This document shows positions 29,856 through 36,210 of a DNA stretch of 36,210 nt, piece by piece. The notes beneath the pieces were generated by a model. The model searched no databases, was not told the origin of the DNA, and saw only the letters and a program-made list of their open reading frames with translations. A program made the translations under genes and the position numbers. The number at the start of each line of letters is the position of its first letter. Position 1 is the stretch's first letter. The DNA lies in the NCBI GenBank assembly GCA_937926195.1, contig CALEXZ010000081.1, positions 1-36,210 of the forward strand, written 5' to 3'. Source of the stretch: an uncultured Actinomyces sp. (lineage in GTDB: Bacteria; Actinomycetota; Actinomycetes; Actinomycetales; Actinomycetaceae).

Positions 29856-31478
29856 TCAGACGGTCGTGCCGACGTCGACGAAGGACAGACCGGTCAGCGA
29901 GATCGGCTTGAAGGCCTGCAGCGTCTGGCCGTTGTAGGCCGTGGGCGTCTTGCGGTGGAAGATCGGGTAGAGCGGGACCTCGGTGGAGATGAGGTCGAAG
30001 ATCTCCTGCCACTTGGTGACCTGCTTGTCACCCTCGAGCTGGACGGCCTCGTCGAGCATCGCCTGGACCTTGGTGTAGGCCTCGGAGCCCTTCCAGTGCA
30101 TGCGGGTGTCGGTCCACACGTCACCGCCGTACCACCAGCGCAGCAGCAGGTCGGCGTCGGAGCCGAAGACCGAGGGGTCACCGGGGGCGACGACGACGTC
30201 CCAGGCGCCCTCAGCGGAGTCGACGTAGCCGTAGACGTCGGAGGACTTCTTCTCCTGGTAGTTGACGGTCACGCCCAGGGCCTCGAGGTTCTGGCGGATG
30301 ATCGGGCGCACGTTGGAGAACCAGCCGTGGTCGGTGCACAGCAGGTTGATCTCGGTGACACCGGCCTCCGCGATGAGCTTCTTGGCCTTCTCGACGTCGT
30401 AGGAGTAGACGGTCGAGGCCTTCTTGTAGGCGGGGTGGTCCTCCTGCACGAAGCAGGTGGCCGGAGTGGCCAGCGTGCCCATGCCGGTCTCGCAGATGGA
30501 GGCGTAGTCGAGGGCGTAGAGGATGGCCTGGCGCGCCTTGACGTCCGCGAGGACGGAGTTGTTGAACATGACGAACAGGAGACCGAAGCCCTGCTGCGCG
30601 GCGACCTTGACCGGGTCCTTCATGGAGGTGAGGTTCGCCACCGGGACGGCGTCGATCGCCTGGACCGTGTTGGAGGTCATGGCGTTGGTGCGGGTGGTGT
30701 CGTCCGGCAGGACCTGCCACACCATGGACTTGGCCAGGGCCGGCTTGGGACCGGTGTAGGCCTCGTTGCGCTCGAAGACGACCTTCTGGGAGCCGGCGCC
30801 GTTGTCCGTCATCTTGTAGGGGCCGGAGCCCACGGGCATGAGGTCGAAGGCGGCGGGGTCGGCCTCGACGGCCGCCCTGGGGACGATCTTGACGACGCTG
30901 ATGCGCTCGGCGACCAGCGAGTAGGCGTACTTCGTCGTGATCGTGACGGTCTTGTCGTCCTTGGCGGTGACGGAGTCCACGAAGGAGATGAACTGCGCGT
31001 AGAGGGACTTGTTGTCCGGGTTGAGGACGCGCTCGAAGGAGAAGACGACGTCGTCGGTGGTGACGGGGCTGCCGTCGGTGAAGACGGCGCCGTCACGCAG
31101 CGTGACCTCGTAGGTGGTGTCGTCGACCATCTTGGGCAGGTCGGCGCCGAGCGCGGCGTAGACCTCACGGGTGGCGGGGTGCAGCTCGGTCAGACCCTCC
31201 ATCGTGTGCCAGTTGGCAGCGACCGTGAGCGCGGAGGTCGTGGTCATCGGGTCGTAGCCGTTGGTCCCCAGCTCGTAGGAGATACCGGCGGTGATGGTGC
31301 CGTCCGAGCTGGTGGCCGTGGCGGCATCGCTGCCGGCCTGGGAGGCGCTGGAGGAGGACGAGCCACCGTCGTCGCCACCGCAGGCGGCGAGGGCGGCGGC
31401 GACGCCGGCAGCCAGGCCGAGGGTGGTGCTCATGCGGATGAAGTCGCGTCGGGATGCGCGGGGGGTTGAGATCGCCAT
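29856..31478 (-). CDS. Peptide/nickel-type ABC substrate-binding lipoprotein, probable sialic acid binding
   Basis: A 540-residue family 5 extracellular solute-binding protein. The N-terminus has a twin-arginine ASRRDFIRM (8-16) and lipobox ALAAC with Cys33, then a GGDDGGSSSSSAS linker, so it is a Tat-type lipoprotein. YEVTLRDGAVFTDGSPVTTDDVVFSFERVL is the SBP_bac_5 signature. GGAG lies eight bases before the ATG at 31478. The gene is divergent from the GntR regulator with an operator in between. Placement in the nan regulon suggests the ligand is sialic acid, as for SatA, SiaE and NanB; a peptide ligand cannot be excluded. Confidence 0.93.
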   Translation of the reverse strand: MAISTPRASRRDFIRMSTTLGLAAGVAAALAACGGDDGGSSSSSASQAGSDAATATSSDGTITAGISYELGTNGYDPMTTTSALTVAANWHTMEGLTELHPATREVYAALGADLPKMVDDTTYEVTLRDGAVFTDGSPVTTDDVVFSFERVLNPDNKSLYAQFISFVDSVTAKDDKTVTITTKYAYSLVAERISVVKIVPRAAVEADPAAFDLMPVGSGPYKMTDNGAGSQKVVFERNEAYTGPKPALAKSMVWQVLPDDTTRTNAMTSNTVQAIDAVPVANLTSMKDPVKVAAQQGFGLLFVMFNNSVLADVKARQAILYALDYASICETGMGTLATPATCFVQEDHPAYKKASTVYSYDVEKAKKLIAEAGVTEINLLCTDHGWFSNVRPIIRQNLEALGVTVNYQEKKSSDVYGYVDSAEGAWDVVVAPGDPSVFGSDADLLLRWWYGGDVWTDTRMHWKGSEAYTKVQAMLDEAVQLEGDKQVTKWQEIFDLISTEVPLYPIFHRKTPTAYNGQTLQAFKPISLTGLSFVDVGTTV

Positions 31479-31495
31479 TGAGAAGTCTCCTGAAG

Positions 31496-31515
31496 TCGGA
31501 CGTCTGTTGTCTGAC
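31496..31515 (-). promoter_or_regulatory. NanR-type operator before the binding-protein gene
   Basis: On the minus strand it reads GTCAGACAACAGACGTCCGA, identical to the nanA operator at 17 of 20 bases. It lies 18 bases upstream of the ATG, just downstream of an extended -10-like TGATATGGT (about 31536-31528). It also sits in the divergent region shared with the regulator gene, so it may serve autoregulation. Confidence 0.7.
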
Positions 31516-31572
31516 GTTGGTGGGGTGACCATATCACACTGTCGACGACACCTCGTCGCCAATCACGTCACA

Positions 31573-31617
31573 TTGTGCATCCGCCGTGTCAGCATTTGTG
31601 CATCCACCGTGTCAGCA
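31573..31617 (+). repeat. Tandem 23-bp direct repeat in the regulator's upstream region
   Basis: TTGTGCATCCGCCGTGTCAG (31573-31592, then CA) is repeated at 31596-31617 with a single change (CCGCC to CCACC), period 23 bp, about two helical turns. An inverted GATGCACA lies near 31643-31651, and GCATCC (31600-31605) can pair with GGATGC (31633-31638). The unit differs from the shared operator and may bind another regulator or lie in the 5' leader of the GntR mRNA. Confidence 0.75.
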
Positions 31618-31703
31618 AAGACACTGTCCACCGGATGCGGGACGATGCACAGTAGCACCCGTCCCAGCCGAACCCGCCCAGAACCACCCCAGTACCGAGG
31701 ACA

Positions 31704-32447
31704 ATGATGCCCATGGAACCAACGCGCGGCACGTACACATCCCTGAACGAGGCCAACACGACCCAGGCATCGACGGCCATCAACGCCATCAAGGACTACA
31801 TCCTCGCCAAGCACCTGCAACCGGGGGACCCCCTGCCGACGGAGTCCCAGCTGTGCGCCGACCTGGGTGTCTCGCGCTCCTCCGTGCGTGAGGCCGTACG
31901 TACGCTCGTCGCCCTCGACATCGTCACCGTGCGTCACGGGCACGGCACCTTCGTCGGCGAGGTCTCCATGCGTCCCATGGTCGAGTCCCTCGTCTTCAGG
32001 GGCCTGCTCAAGCCCGGCGACGACTTCCGCTCCCTGCGCGACGTCGTCGAGGTCAGGGTCACCCTCGACATGGCGCTGGCCGACGACGTCGTCACCGTAT
32101 GGAAGGACCGCCAGGACCCCAGGATCGACGCCGCCCTCGACGAGATGGAGGAGCTCGCCGCCTCCGGCTCCACCTTCTCCGAGCAGGACCACCAGTTCCA
32201 CTCCATGCTCCTGGAGCCGCTGCCCAACCACCTGTTCCAGCACCTCATCAACGCCTTCTGGGCCGTGCACACCCTCACCGTGCCGCTGCTGGGCGCCCCG
32301 ACCCCCGAGGACATGGTGCACACCGTCAACGCCCACCGCGCCATGATCGACGCGGCCCGCGCCGGGGACACCGAGGCCTACCGCAAGGCCATCACCGACC
32401 ACTACGCGCCGCTCCTGCACGTCCTCGACGTCAACCGGGGGGGCTGA
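31704..32447 (+). CDS. nanR: GntR family transcriptional regulator, FadR/FCD subfamily (probable NanR)
   Basis: A 247-residue repressor-like protein. The winged helix-turn-helix (about 22-85) includes PTESQLCADLGVSRSSVREAVRTLVALDIVTVRHGHGTFV. The C-terminal FCD ligand domain (about 100-240) carries DDFRSLRDVVEVRVTLDMALAD, EQDHQFHSMLL and VNAHRAMIDAARAGD, with the metal-binding Asp and His residues of FadR/NanR-type domains. ATGs at 31704, 31707 and 31713 are all possible; 31707 has the best spacing to GAGG. It is divergent from the sialic acid transporter gene, and a hairpin follows. The shared operator before all nan units, with the GTC-x-GAC core typical of FCD regulators, is its likely target. 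Confidence 0.92.
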   Translation: MMPMEPTRGTYTSLNEANTTQASTAINAIKDYILAKHLQPGDPLPTESQLCADLGVSRSSVREAVRTLVALDIVTVRHGHGTFVGEVSMRPMVESLVFRGLLKPGDDFRSLRDVVEVRVTLDMALADDVVTVWKDRQDPRIDAALDEMEELAASGSTFSEQDHQFHSMLLEPLPNHLFQHLINAFWAVHTLTVPLLGAPTPEDMVHTVNAHRAMIDAARAGDTEAYRKAITDHYAPLLHVLDVNRGG

Positions 32448-32503
32448 CGATCCGCCCGGGCCCCGCCGCCGCAGCGGAACGGCCCCAGCCGCACGGACCC
32501 GCA

Positions 32504-32537
32504 GGGCCCGGTGTGACGTCCTCGTCACACCGGGCCC
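32504..32537 (+). terminator. Hairpin terminator after the GntR gene
   Basis: A 15-bp perfect stem, GGGCCCGGTGTGACG (32504-32518) with CGTCACACCGGGCCC (32523-32537), 4-nt TCCT loop. It separates the nan locus from the purine permease gene. Confidence 0.88.
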
Positions 32538-32609
32538 CGTGTCATGCTCCCGTCATCAGCCGCGGCCGACAATGGGCGCACCCAGCCCCACCTGTACCAA
32601 GGAGTCTTC

Positions 32610-34586
32610 GTGCCAGCAGGCCTGTCCTCCCCCGCTCCCTCCCCCGCGGCCGCACCCGTGCGGACCAAGGAACCCGTCGACGCCGTCCCTCCCGTCGGCC
32701 GCCTCGTCGTCCTGGGCGTCCAGCACGTCCTGGCCTTCTACGCCGGGGCCGTCGTCGTGCCCCTCGTCATCGCCACCGGGCTCAACCTCGACGGCGCCAC
32801 CACCATCCACCTCATCAACGCGGACCTGCTCACCTGCGGCATCGCGACGATCATCCAGTCCGCCGGCCTCGGCCCGAAGATCGGCGTGCGCCTGCCCCTC
32901 ATCCAGGGCGTCACCTTCACCGCGGTCTCCCCGCTCATCGCCATCGGCCTGGCCGCCTCCGGCGGTGCCGGAGGCACCCAGGGCCTGGCGGCCATGTACG
33001 GCTCGATCATCGCCGCGGGGCTCGCCACCTTCCTCGTGGCCCCCTGGTTCGCCCGGCTGCTGCGCTTCTTCCCGCCGGTCGTCACCGGCACCCTGCTCAC
33101 CGTCATGGGCACGACGCTCATGAGCGTGTCCGCCAACGACATCGTCAGCTGGGGAAGCGCCGCGGCGGCGGCCGGCGAGGACCCCGCGGGCCCCACCCTG
33201 CGCGGCCTGGGCTACGCCGCGCTCACCCTCGCGCTCATCGTGCTCGTCCAGCGCGTCTTCAAGGGCTTCATCGCCACCGTCTCCGTGCTCATCGGCCTGC
33301 TGCTGGCCACCGCTGTCGCCTGGGCCCTGGGGGACGCGAGCTTCTCCGGCGTGGGCGAGGCCGACGCCCTGGGGATCACCACGCCCTTCTTCTTCGGCCT
33401 GCCCCAGTTCACCGTCACCGGCATCGTGTCCATGCTCATCGTCATGGCCGTCACGGCCGTGGAGACCACCGGTGACGTCTTCGCCACCGGCGAGGTCGTC
33501 GGCCGGCGCATCACCCCCGCGCACGTCGCCAACGCCCTGCGGGCCGACGGACTGTCCACCGTGCTGGGCGGCATCATGAACTCCTTCCCCTACACCTGCT
33601 TCGCACAGAACGTCGGCCTGGTCCGCCTGACCCAGGTCAAGTCCCGCTGGGTCGTCACCTGCGCGGGCGTCATCATGATCGTCCTGGGCCTGCTGCCCAA
33701 GGCGGCCGCCGTCGTCCAGGCCATCCCCACCCCCGTCATCGGCGGTGCCAGCCTGGCGATGTTCGCCTCCGTCGCCGTCGTGGGCATCCAGACCCTCGGC
33801 AAGGTCGACATGACCGACAACCGCAACGCGGTCATCGTCTCCACCTCGGTGGGCCTGGCGCTGCTGGTGACCTTCAAGCCGGACATCGCCACGATGGTCC
33901 CCTCGTGGCTGGCGATCCTCTTCGGCTCGGGTGTGACCATCGGCGCGCTCACCGCCGTCGTCCTCAACATCCTGTTCTTCCACGTCGGCCGCCAGAAGGG
34001 GGCCGACGTCGCCCGTGTCGAGGGCCGGGCCCTGGGCCTGGATGACGTCAACGCCATGGACCGCGAGGAGTTCGTGCGGGTCTTCTCCCGCCTGTACGCC
34101 GGCGCCACCTGGCCGGCCGAGCGGGCCTGGGAGTCGCGCCCCTTCGCGACGACGACGGCACTGCGCCAGGCCTTCGAGGACGAGGTCCTCGCCGCCTCCA
34201 GCCAGGAGCAGGAGGAGCTCATTGCCGGGTACACCGACGTCGTCGACCTCCTGCTGGGCACGGGCGGCGACGAGCAGGCGCGCCTGGACACCGCCTCGCT
34301 GGCGCTGGGCGAGCTCGACGACGCCGAGCAGGCCGAGCTGCGGGGCCTGTCCGAGGCCTACCGCAGCAAGTTCGACCGCCCGCTCATCATGTGCGTCGAG
34401 CGGGTCGCCGACCGCCCCCAGCTCATCGCCCGCGGCTGGGCCCGGGTCGAGGGCTCCCCGACGCGTGAGGCGCGCACCGCCGTCGGCGAGGTCATCGACA
34501 TCGCCGACGAGCGCTTCAGCGAGATGGTCGCCGACGCCAACCCCATCCGCTCCGCCTGGGCGCGCAAGTTCGAGCAGCTCGGCTGA
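32610..34586 (+). CDS. NCS2 xanthine/uric acid permease fused to a degenerate OHCU decarboxylase domain
   Basis: A 658-residue fusion. Residues 25-460 form an NCS2 nucleobase:cation symporter with 12-14 membrane segments: Gln38-His39 in GVQHVLAFYAG, VTAVETTGDVFATGEVVGR (Glu285) and NSFPYTCFAQNVGLVRLT (325-342), as in xanthine and urate permeases. Residues 477-640 match 2-oxo-4-hydroxy-4-carboxy-5-ureidoimidazoline decarboxylase, a urate-breakdown enzyme (LDDVNAMDREEFVRVFSRLYAGATW, SEAYRSKFDRPLIMCVE). The family's catalytic His (HPDL motif) is replaced by Tyr541 in AGYTDVVDL. AAGGAG lies five bases before the GTG at 32610; an ATG at 32544 is less likely. It is monocistronic with no other purine genes nearby. 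Confidence 0.88.
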   Translation: MPAGLSSPAPSPAAAPVRTKEPVDAVPPVGRLVVLGVQHVLAFYAGAVVVPLVIATGLNLDGATTIHLINADLLTCGIATIIQSAGLGPKIGVRLPLIQGVTFTAVSPLIAIGLAASGGAGGTQGLAAMYGSIIAAGLATFLVAPWFARLLRFFPPVVTGTLLTVMGTTLMSVSANDIVSWGSAAAAAGEDPAGPTLRGLGYAALTLALIVLVQRVFKGFIATVSVLIGLLLATAVAWALGDASFSGVGEADALGITTPFFFGLPQFTVTGIVSMLIVMAVTAVETTGDVFATGEVVGRRITPAHVANALRADGLSTVLGGIMNSFPYTCFAQNVGLVRLTQVKSRWVVTCAGVIMIVLGLLPKAAAVVQAIPTPVIGGASLAMFASVAVVGIQTLGKVDMTDNRNAVIVSTSVGLALLVTFKPDIATMVPSWLAILFGSGVTIGALTAVVLNILFFHVGRQKGADVARVEGRALGLDDVNAMDREEFVRVFSRLYAGATWPAERAWESRPFATTTALRQAFEDEVLAASSQEQEELIAGYTDVVDLLLGTGGDEQARLDTASLALGELDDAEQAELRGLSEAYRSKFDRPLIMCVERVADRPQLIARGWARVEGSPTREARTAVGEVIDIADERFSEMVADANPIRSAWARKFEQLG

Positions 34587-34599
34587 GGCCCGGCGCTCA

Positions 34600-34684
34600 C
34601 GCCCGGCAGGCTCCCCTCGTCCCGGGAGCCTGCCGGGCGCCCACCCCGATCCCCCGGGCGGCTGAGCAGGCCGCCCGGGGGATC
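34600..34684 (+). terminator. Two consecutive perfect hairpins after the permease fusion gene
   Basis: First, a 16-bp stem CGCCCGGCAGGCTCCC (34600-34615) with GGGAGCCTGCCGGGCG (34624-34639). Second, a 15-bp stem GATCCCCCGGGCGGC (34648-34662) with GCCGCCCGGGGGATC (34670-34684). The first is probably the terminator; the second may back it up. Confidence 0.85.
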
Positions 34685-34772
34685 CGGCTGTCCACCCCGA
34701 CGGCACGGCACCGGACCCGGGGACGAGTCTCAGGGCTGTCAGAGGCTGTAAGCGGGGTGGGAGAATGCTGGG

Positions 34773-35483
34773 GTGCTCGACCTCCCGTCTCCCGAGGACG
34801 TCTTCCTCGGTGCCTTGCGATGGCTGGGCGTCCCCCTCATCCTCATCCTTCCGCTGAGCCTCGCCCTGTGGGTCGCTGACTGGTGGGCCGCAGGTCAGCG
34901 GGTGGGCACGGGCGTGCGCCGCCTCAGTGAGGCCGGTGCGGCTCTCGCGCGCCAGCGCCCCGTGCGCCTGCTGTGCTTCGCCCTGGTGCAGTCCCTGCTC
35001 GCGGCCCTGGTCTACTCGGGCTTCAGGCTGGCGCACGCGATGAGCGTGCCCGACGCGGCGGGAACGACGATCGCTGACGGACGGACCTTCACGTGGGTCG
35101 AGCTGTGGACGGCCGTGACGACCTACTCCAGCAGCGCCGCCCTGCCGCTCCAGGCCTTCCTCGGGACCGTGGGGTGTCTGCTCGCCCTCAACCTGGCCCA
35201 CGTCGCCCGCTCACGGCTGCTCGTCCGGGTCCTCACGTGTCCGATGTACCTCGTCATGGCCCTGTGCGCCCTGGCCGGCCTGGGCATCGGCGCCGTCGGG
35301 CTCATCGTCCTCAGCCTCGCGACCTGGATGCACAGCCCCCAGTACAACGTCGGGATGGTCACGCTGTACGCGGCCTGGGTCATCATCCTCTGGGGCGGTG
35401 CCGTCGTCCTTCCCACCTGCATCTCGCAGGCCGAGGAGGTCTACGGGCAGGACCCGCCTGAGAAGCCCGGAGGCGCAGGGTGA
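34773..35483 (+). CDS. Hypothetical integral membrane protein
   Basis: A 236-residue protein with about five hydrophobic segments (near 15-37, 68-88, 118-142, 155-182 and 190-216) and a short hydrophilic C-terminus EEVYGQDPPEKPGGAG. The N-terminal segment LRWLGVPLILILPLSLALWVADWWAAG resembles no family I can name. The GTG at 34773 is the first possible start and has a weak GGGAG upstream; a later start cannot be excluded. It is monocistronic, flanked by terminators at 34648-34684 and 35493-35531. No function is proposed. Confidence 0.7.
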   Translation: MLDLPSPEDVFLGALRWLGVPLILILPLSLALWVADWWAAGQRVGTGVRRLSEAGAALARQRPVRLLCFALVQSLLAALVYSGFRLAHAMSVPDAAGTTIADGRTFTWVELWTAVTTYSSSAALPLQAFLGTVGCLLALNLAHVARSRLLVRVLTCPMYLVMALCALAGLGIGAVGLIVLSLATWMHSPQYNVGMVTLYAAWVIILWGGAVVLPTCISQAEEVYGQDPPEKPGGAG

Positions 35484-35492
35484 CACAACGCA

Positions 35493-35531
35493 ACCGGGCG
35501 CCTGCCCCAGGCCGTGGGGCAGGCGCCCGGT
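35493..35531 (+). terminator. 17-bp perfect hairpin terminator
   Basis: ACCGGGCGCCTGCCCCA (35493-35509) pairs with TGGGGCAGGCGCCCGGT (35515-35531) around a 5-nt loop, ten bases after the membrane-protein stop. Confidence 0.9.
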
Positions 35532-35680
35532 CACAGGGGCATAGTGGAGCTCACGGGGTACGTGTCGAACTCGTCCCGGCATTTGATCACTTGCTGCTGG
35601 TGGCGCCGACAGCATCAACGAGCCAGTAATGATTACCAGCATACGCATCAGGTTTTGACCAGAATACGATGAGTCTCTAC

Positions 35681-36011
35681 TCACTAGGGGTGTTTAATGA
35701 GGTTGATGATGGCGAGTGCGGTACGACGCTAGCCGAGGGTGACGCGTTGCAGGGCCTTGAAGTGCTTGGGCATGCCCTTTGCCCTCTCTACAAGGGGAAC
35801 GTAGGGAGATGTGCAGATGGTTGTAGGTGGTATCGTCGGGGCTGGTGCTTTCTAGGGGCGTGAGCACACCGATGCCAGCGCCAGCGTAGCACTTACCCAC
35901 AGAGTCTTCAGCCCCTGGCAGGCGACCTTTGCACAGGGCGGATAGCGCATGGGCGCGCGGCGGTGAGGCATGGGGCGAGCCCGGCTCGACCGGCGAAACC
36001 CACACCGGCAA
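35681..36011 (-). pseudogene. Decayed IS transposase C-terminus (DDE_Tnp_4/IS5-like)
   Basis: On the minus strand one frame reads GKCYAGAGIGVLTPLES followed by PDDTTYNHLHISLRSP, then the similarity jumps to another frame near 35795 with VERAKGMPKHFKALQRVTLG, an in-frame TAG, and RRTALAIINLIKHP before two stops at 35681-35686. This order (Gly-rich strand, VERA helix, FKALxRVTL, hydrophobic C-terminal helix) is that of the C-terminal catalytic part of DDE_Tnp_4 transposases. A frameshift, an internal stop and loss of the N-terminal part show it is dead. Lower GC than the neighbours supports foreign origin. No clear terminal inverted repeats or target duplication were found. The 35532-35680 stretch holds nothing recognisable. 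Confidence 0.6.
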
Positions 36012-36120
36012 GCCGATAGAGTCGGTCGAACTTGGACGATTCCCCCGGATGCCTTGTGCTTACACGAGCGCCGCGAGTGATTTCCTCTTTGTGTGCGGAC
36101 CGCACCCTTGTCAGAACAGA

Positions 36121-36158
36121 TCAGGGTGACGCCCAGCCATGCCAAGGGCTCACCCTGA
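36121..36158. terminator. Hairpin near the right edge
   Basis: TCAGGGTGA (36121-36129) pairs with TCACCCTGA (36150-36158), continued past a bulged C by GCCC (36131-36134)/GGGC (36146-36149), with an 11-nt loop. GGGTTTTGTT follows on the plus strand. It could be a terminator or the remnant end of the degraded mobile element; the gene it served is not evident. Confidence 0.5.
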
Positions 36159-36203
36159 AGCGTCCTGGGTTTTGTTCCGAGTCTCAGCAAGGAGAATCGG
36201 AGT

Positions 36204-36210
36204 ATGCCCA
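36204..36210 (+). CDS. Start of a gene leaving the window
   Basis: ATG at 36204 is preceded by AAGGAG (36189-36194) with a 9-nt spacer, a credible start. Only the first two codons (Met-Pro) are inside the window, so nothing can be said about the product. Confidence 0.4.

Noticed and set aside
31573..31617. Tandem repeat considered as a CRISPR remnant
   Set aside because: The two units are directly adjacent with no spacer, the period is 23 bp, and there are no cas genes.
32556..35201. An 881-codon open frame on the minus strand
   Set aside because: Antisense to the permease fusion and membrane-protein genes; rich in Gly, Asp, Gln and His, with no recognisable fold, as expected from the complement of GC-rich coding DNA.

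Overview
The window is about 36 kb of GC-rich DNA (roughly 68-70% GC by eye) with many GTG starts, tight GTGA/TGATG gene overlaps and long hairpin terminators without U-tracts. Together with the clpS-DUF2017-murI-phosphodiesterase neighbourhood, DUF3039, DUF3054 and Tat-type lipoproteins this points to an actinobacterium, most likely Actinomyces or a close relative (genus is inference).

Layout. 1-2600: a partial tRNA-Lys, a 56-residue hypothetical gene, a Bcp peroxiredoxin, a Gfo/Idh/MocA oxidoreductase and tRNA-Leu(UAG). 2.9-10.1 kb: a methyltransferase behind a Fur/Zur-like palindrome, rph-rdgB on the plus strand converging on a minus-strand run clpS-DUF2017-murI-cyclic nucleotide phosphodiesterase-DUF3054, and divergent pncB. 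10.2-12.4 kb: an overlapping DUF3039 gene and superfamily 2 helicase gene. 12.6-16.5 kb: nagB, a two-gene ABC exporter and an HU protein.

16.6-32.4 kb is the most interesting part: a sialic acid utilisation locus. A sialidase without a signal peptide heads an operon with a sugar-type (CUT1) ABC transporter (binding protein and two permeases, no ATPase). It is followed by nanA, nanK and nanE. Upstream is a second ABC transporter of the peptide/nickel type, in which one permease is fused to one ATPase, with its own binding protein. Divergent from that lies a FadR-type GntR regulator (probable NanR). nagB, lying apart at 12.6 kb, completes the route: Neu5Ac -> ManNAc (NanA) -> ManNAc-6-P (NanK) -> GlcNAc-6-P (NanE) -> [NagA, not in the window] -> GlcN-6-P -> fructose-6-P (NagB). 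Related operator-like sequences, best form GTCAGACATCTGACGTCCGA, lie before nagB, nanA, the peptide-type permease operon, its binding-protein gene and, as a half site inside a good promoter spacer, the sialidase operon. They tie these dispersed units into one regulon. The sialidase mRNA also has a long structured leader with a well-translated-looking 30-codon ORF.

32.6-36.2 kb: an NCS2 purine permease fused to a degenerate OHCU-decarboxylase domain, a membrane protein, a decayed IS transposase and the first codons of a gene leaving the window.
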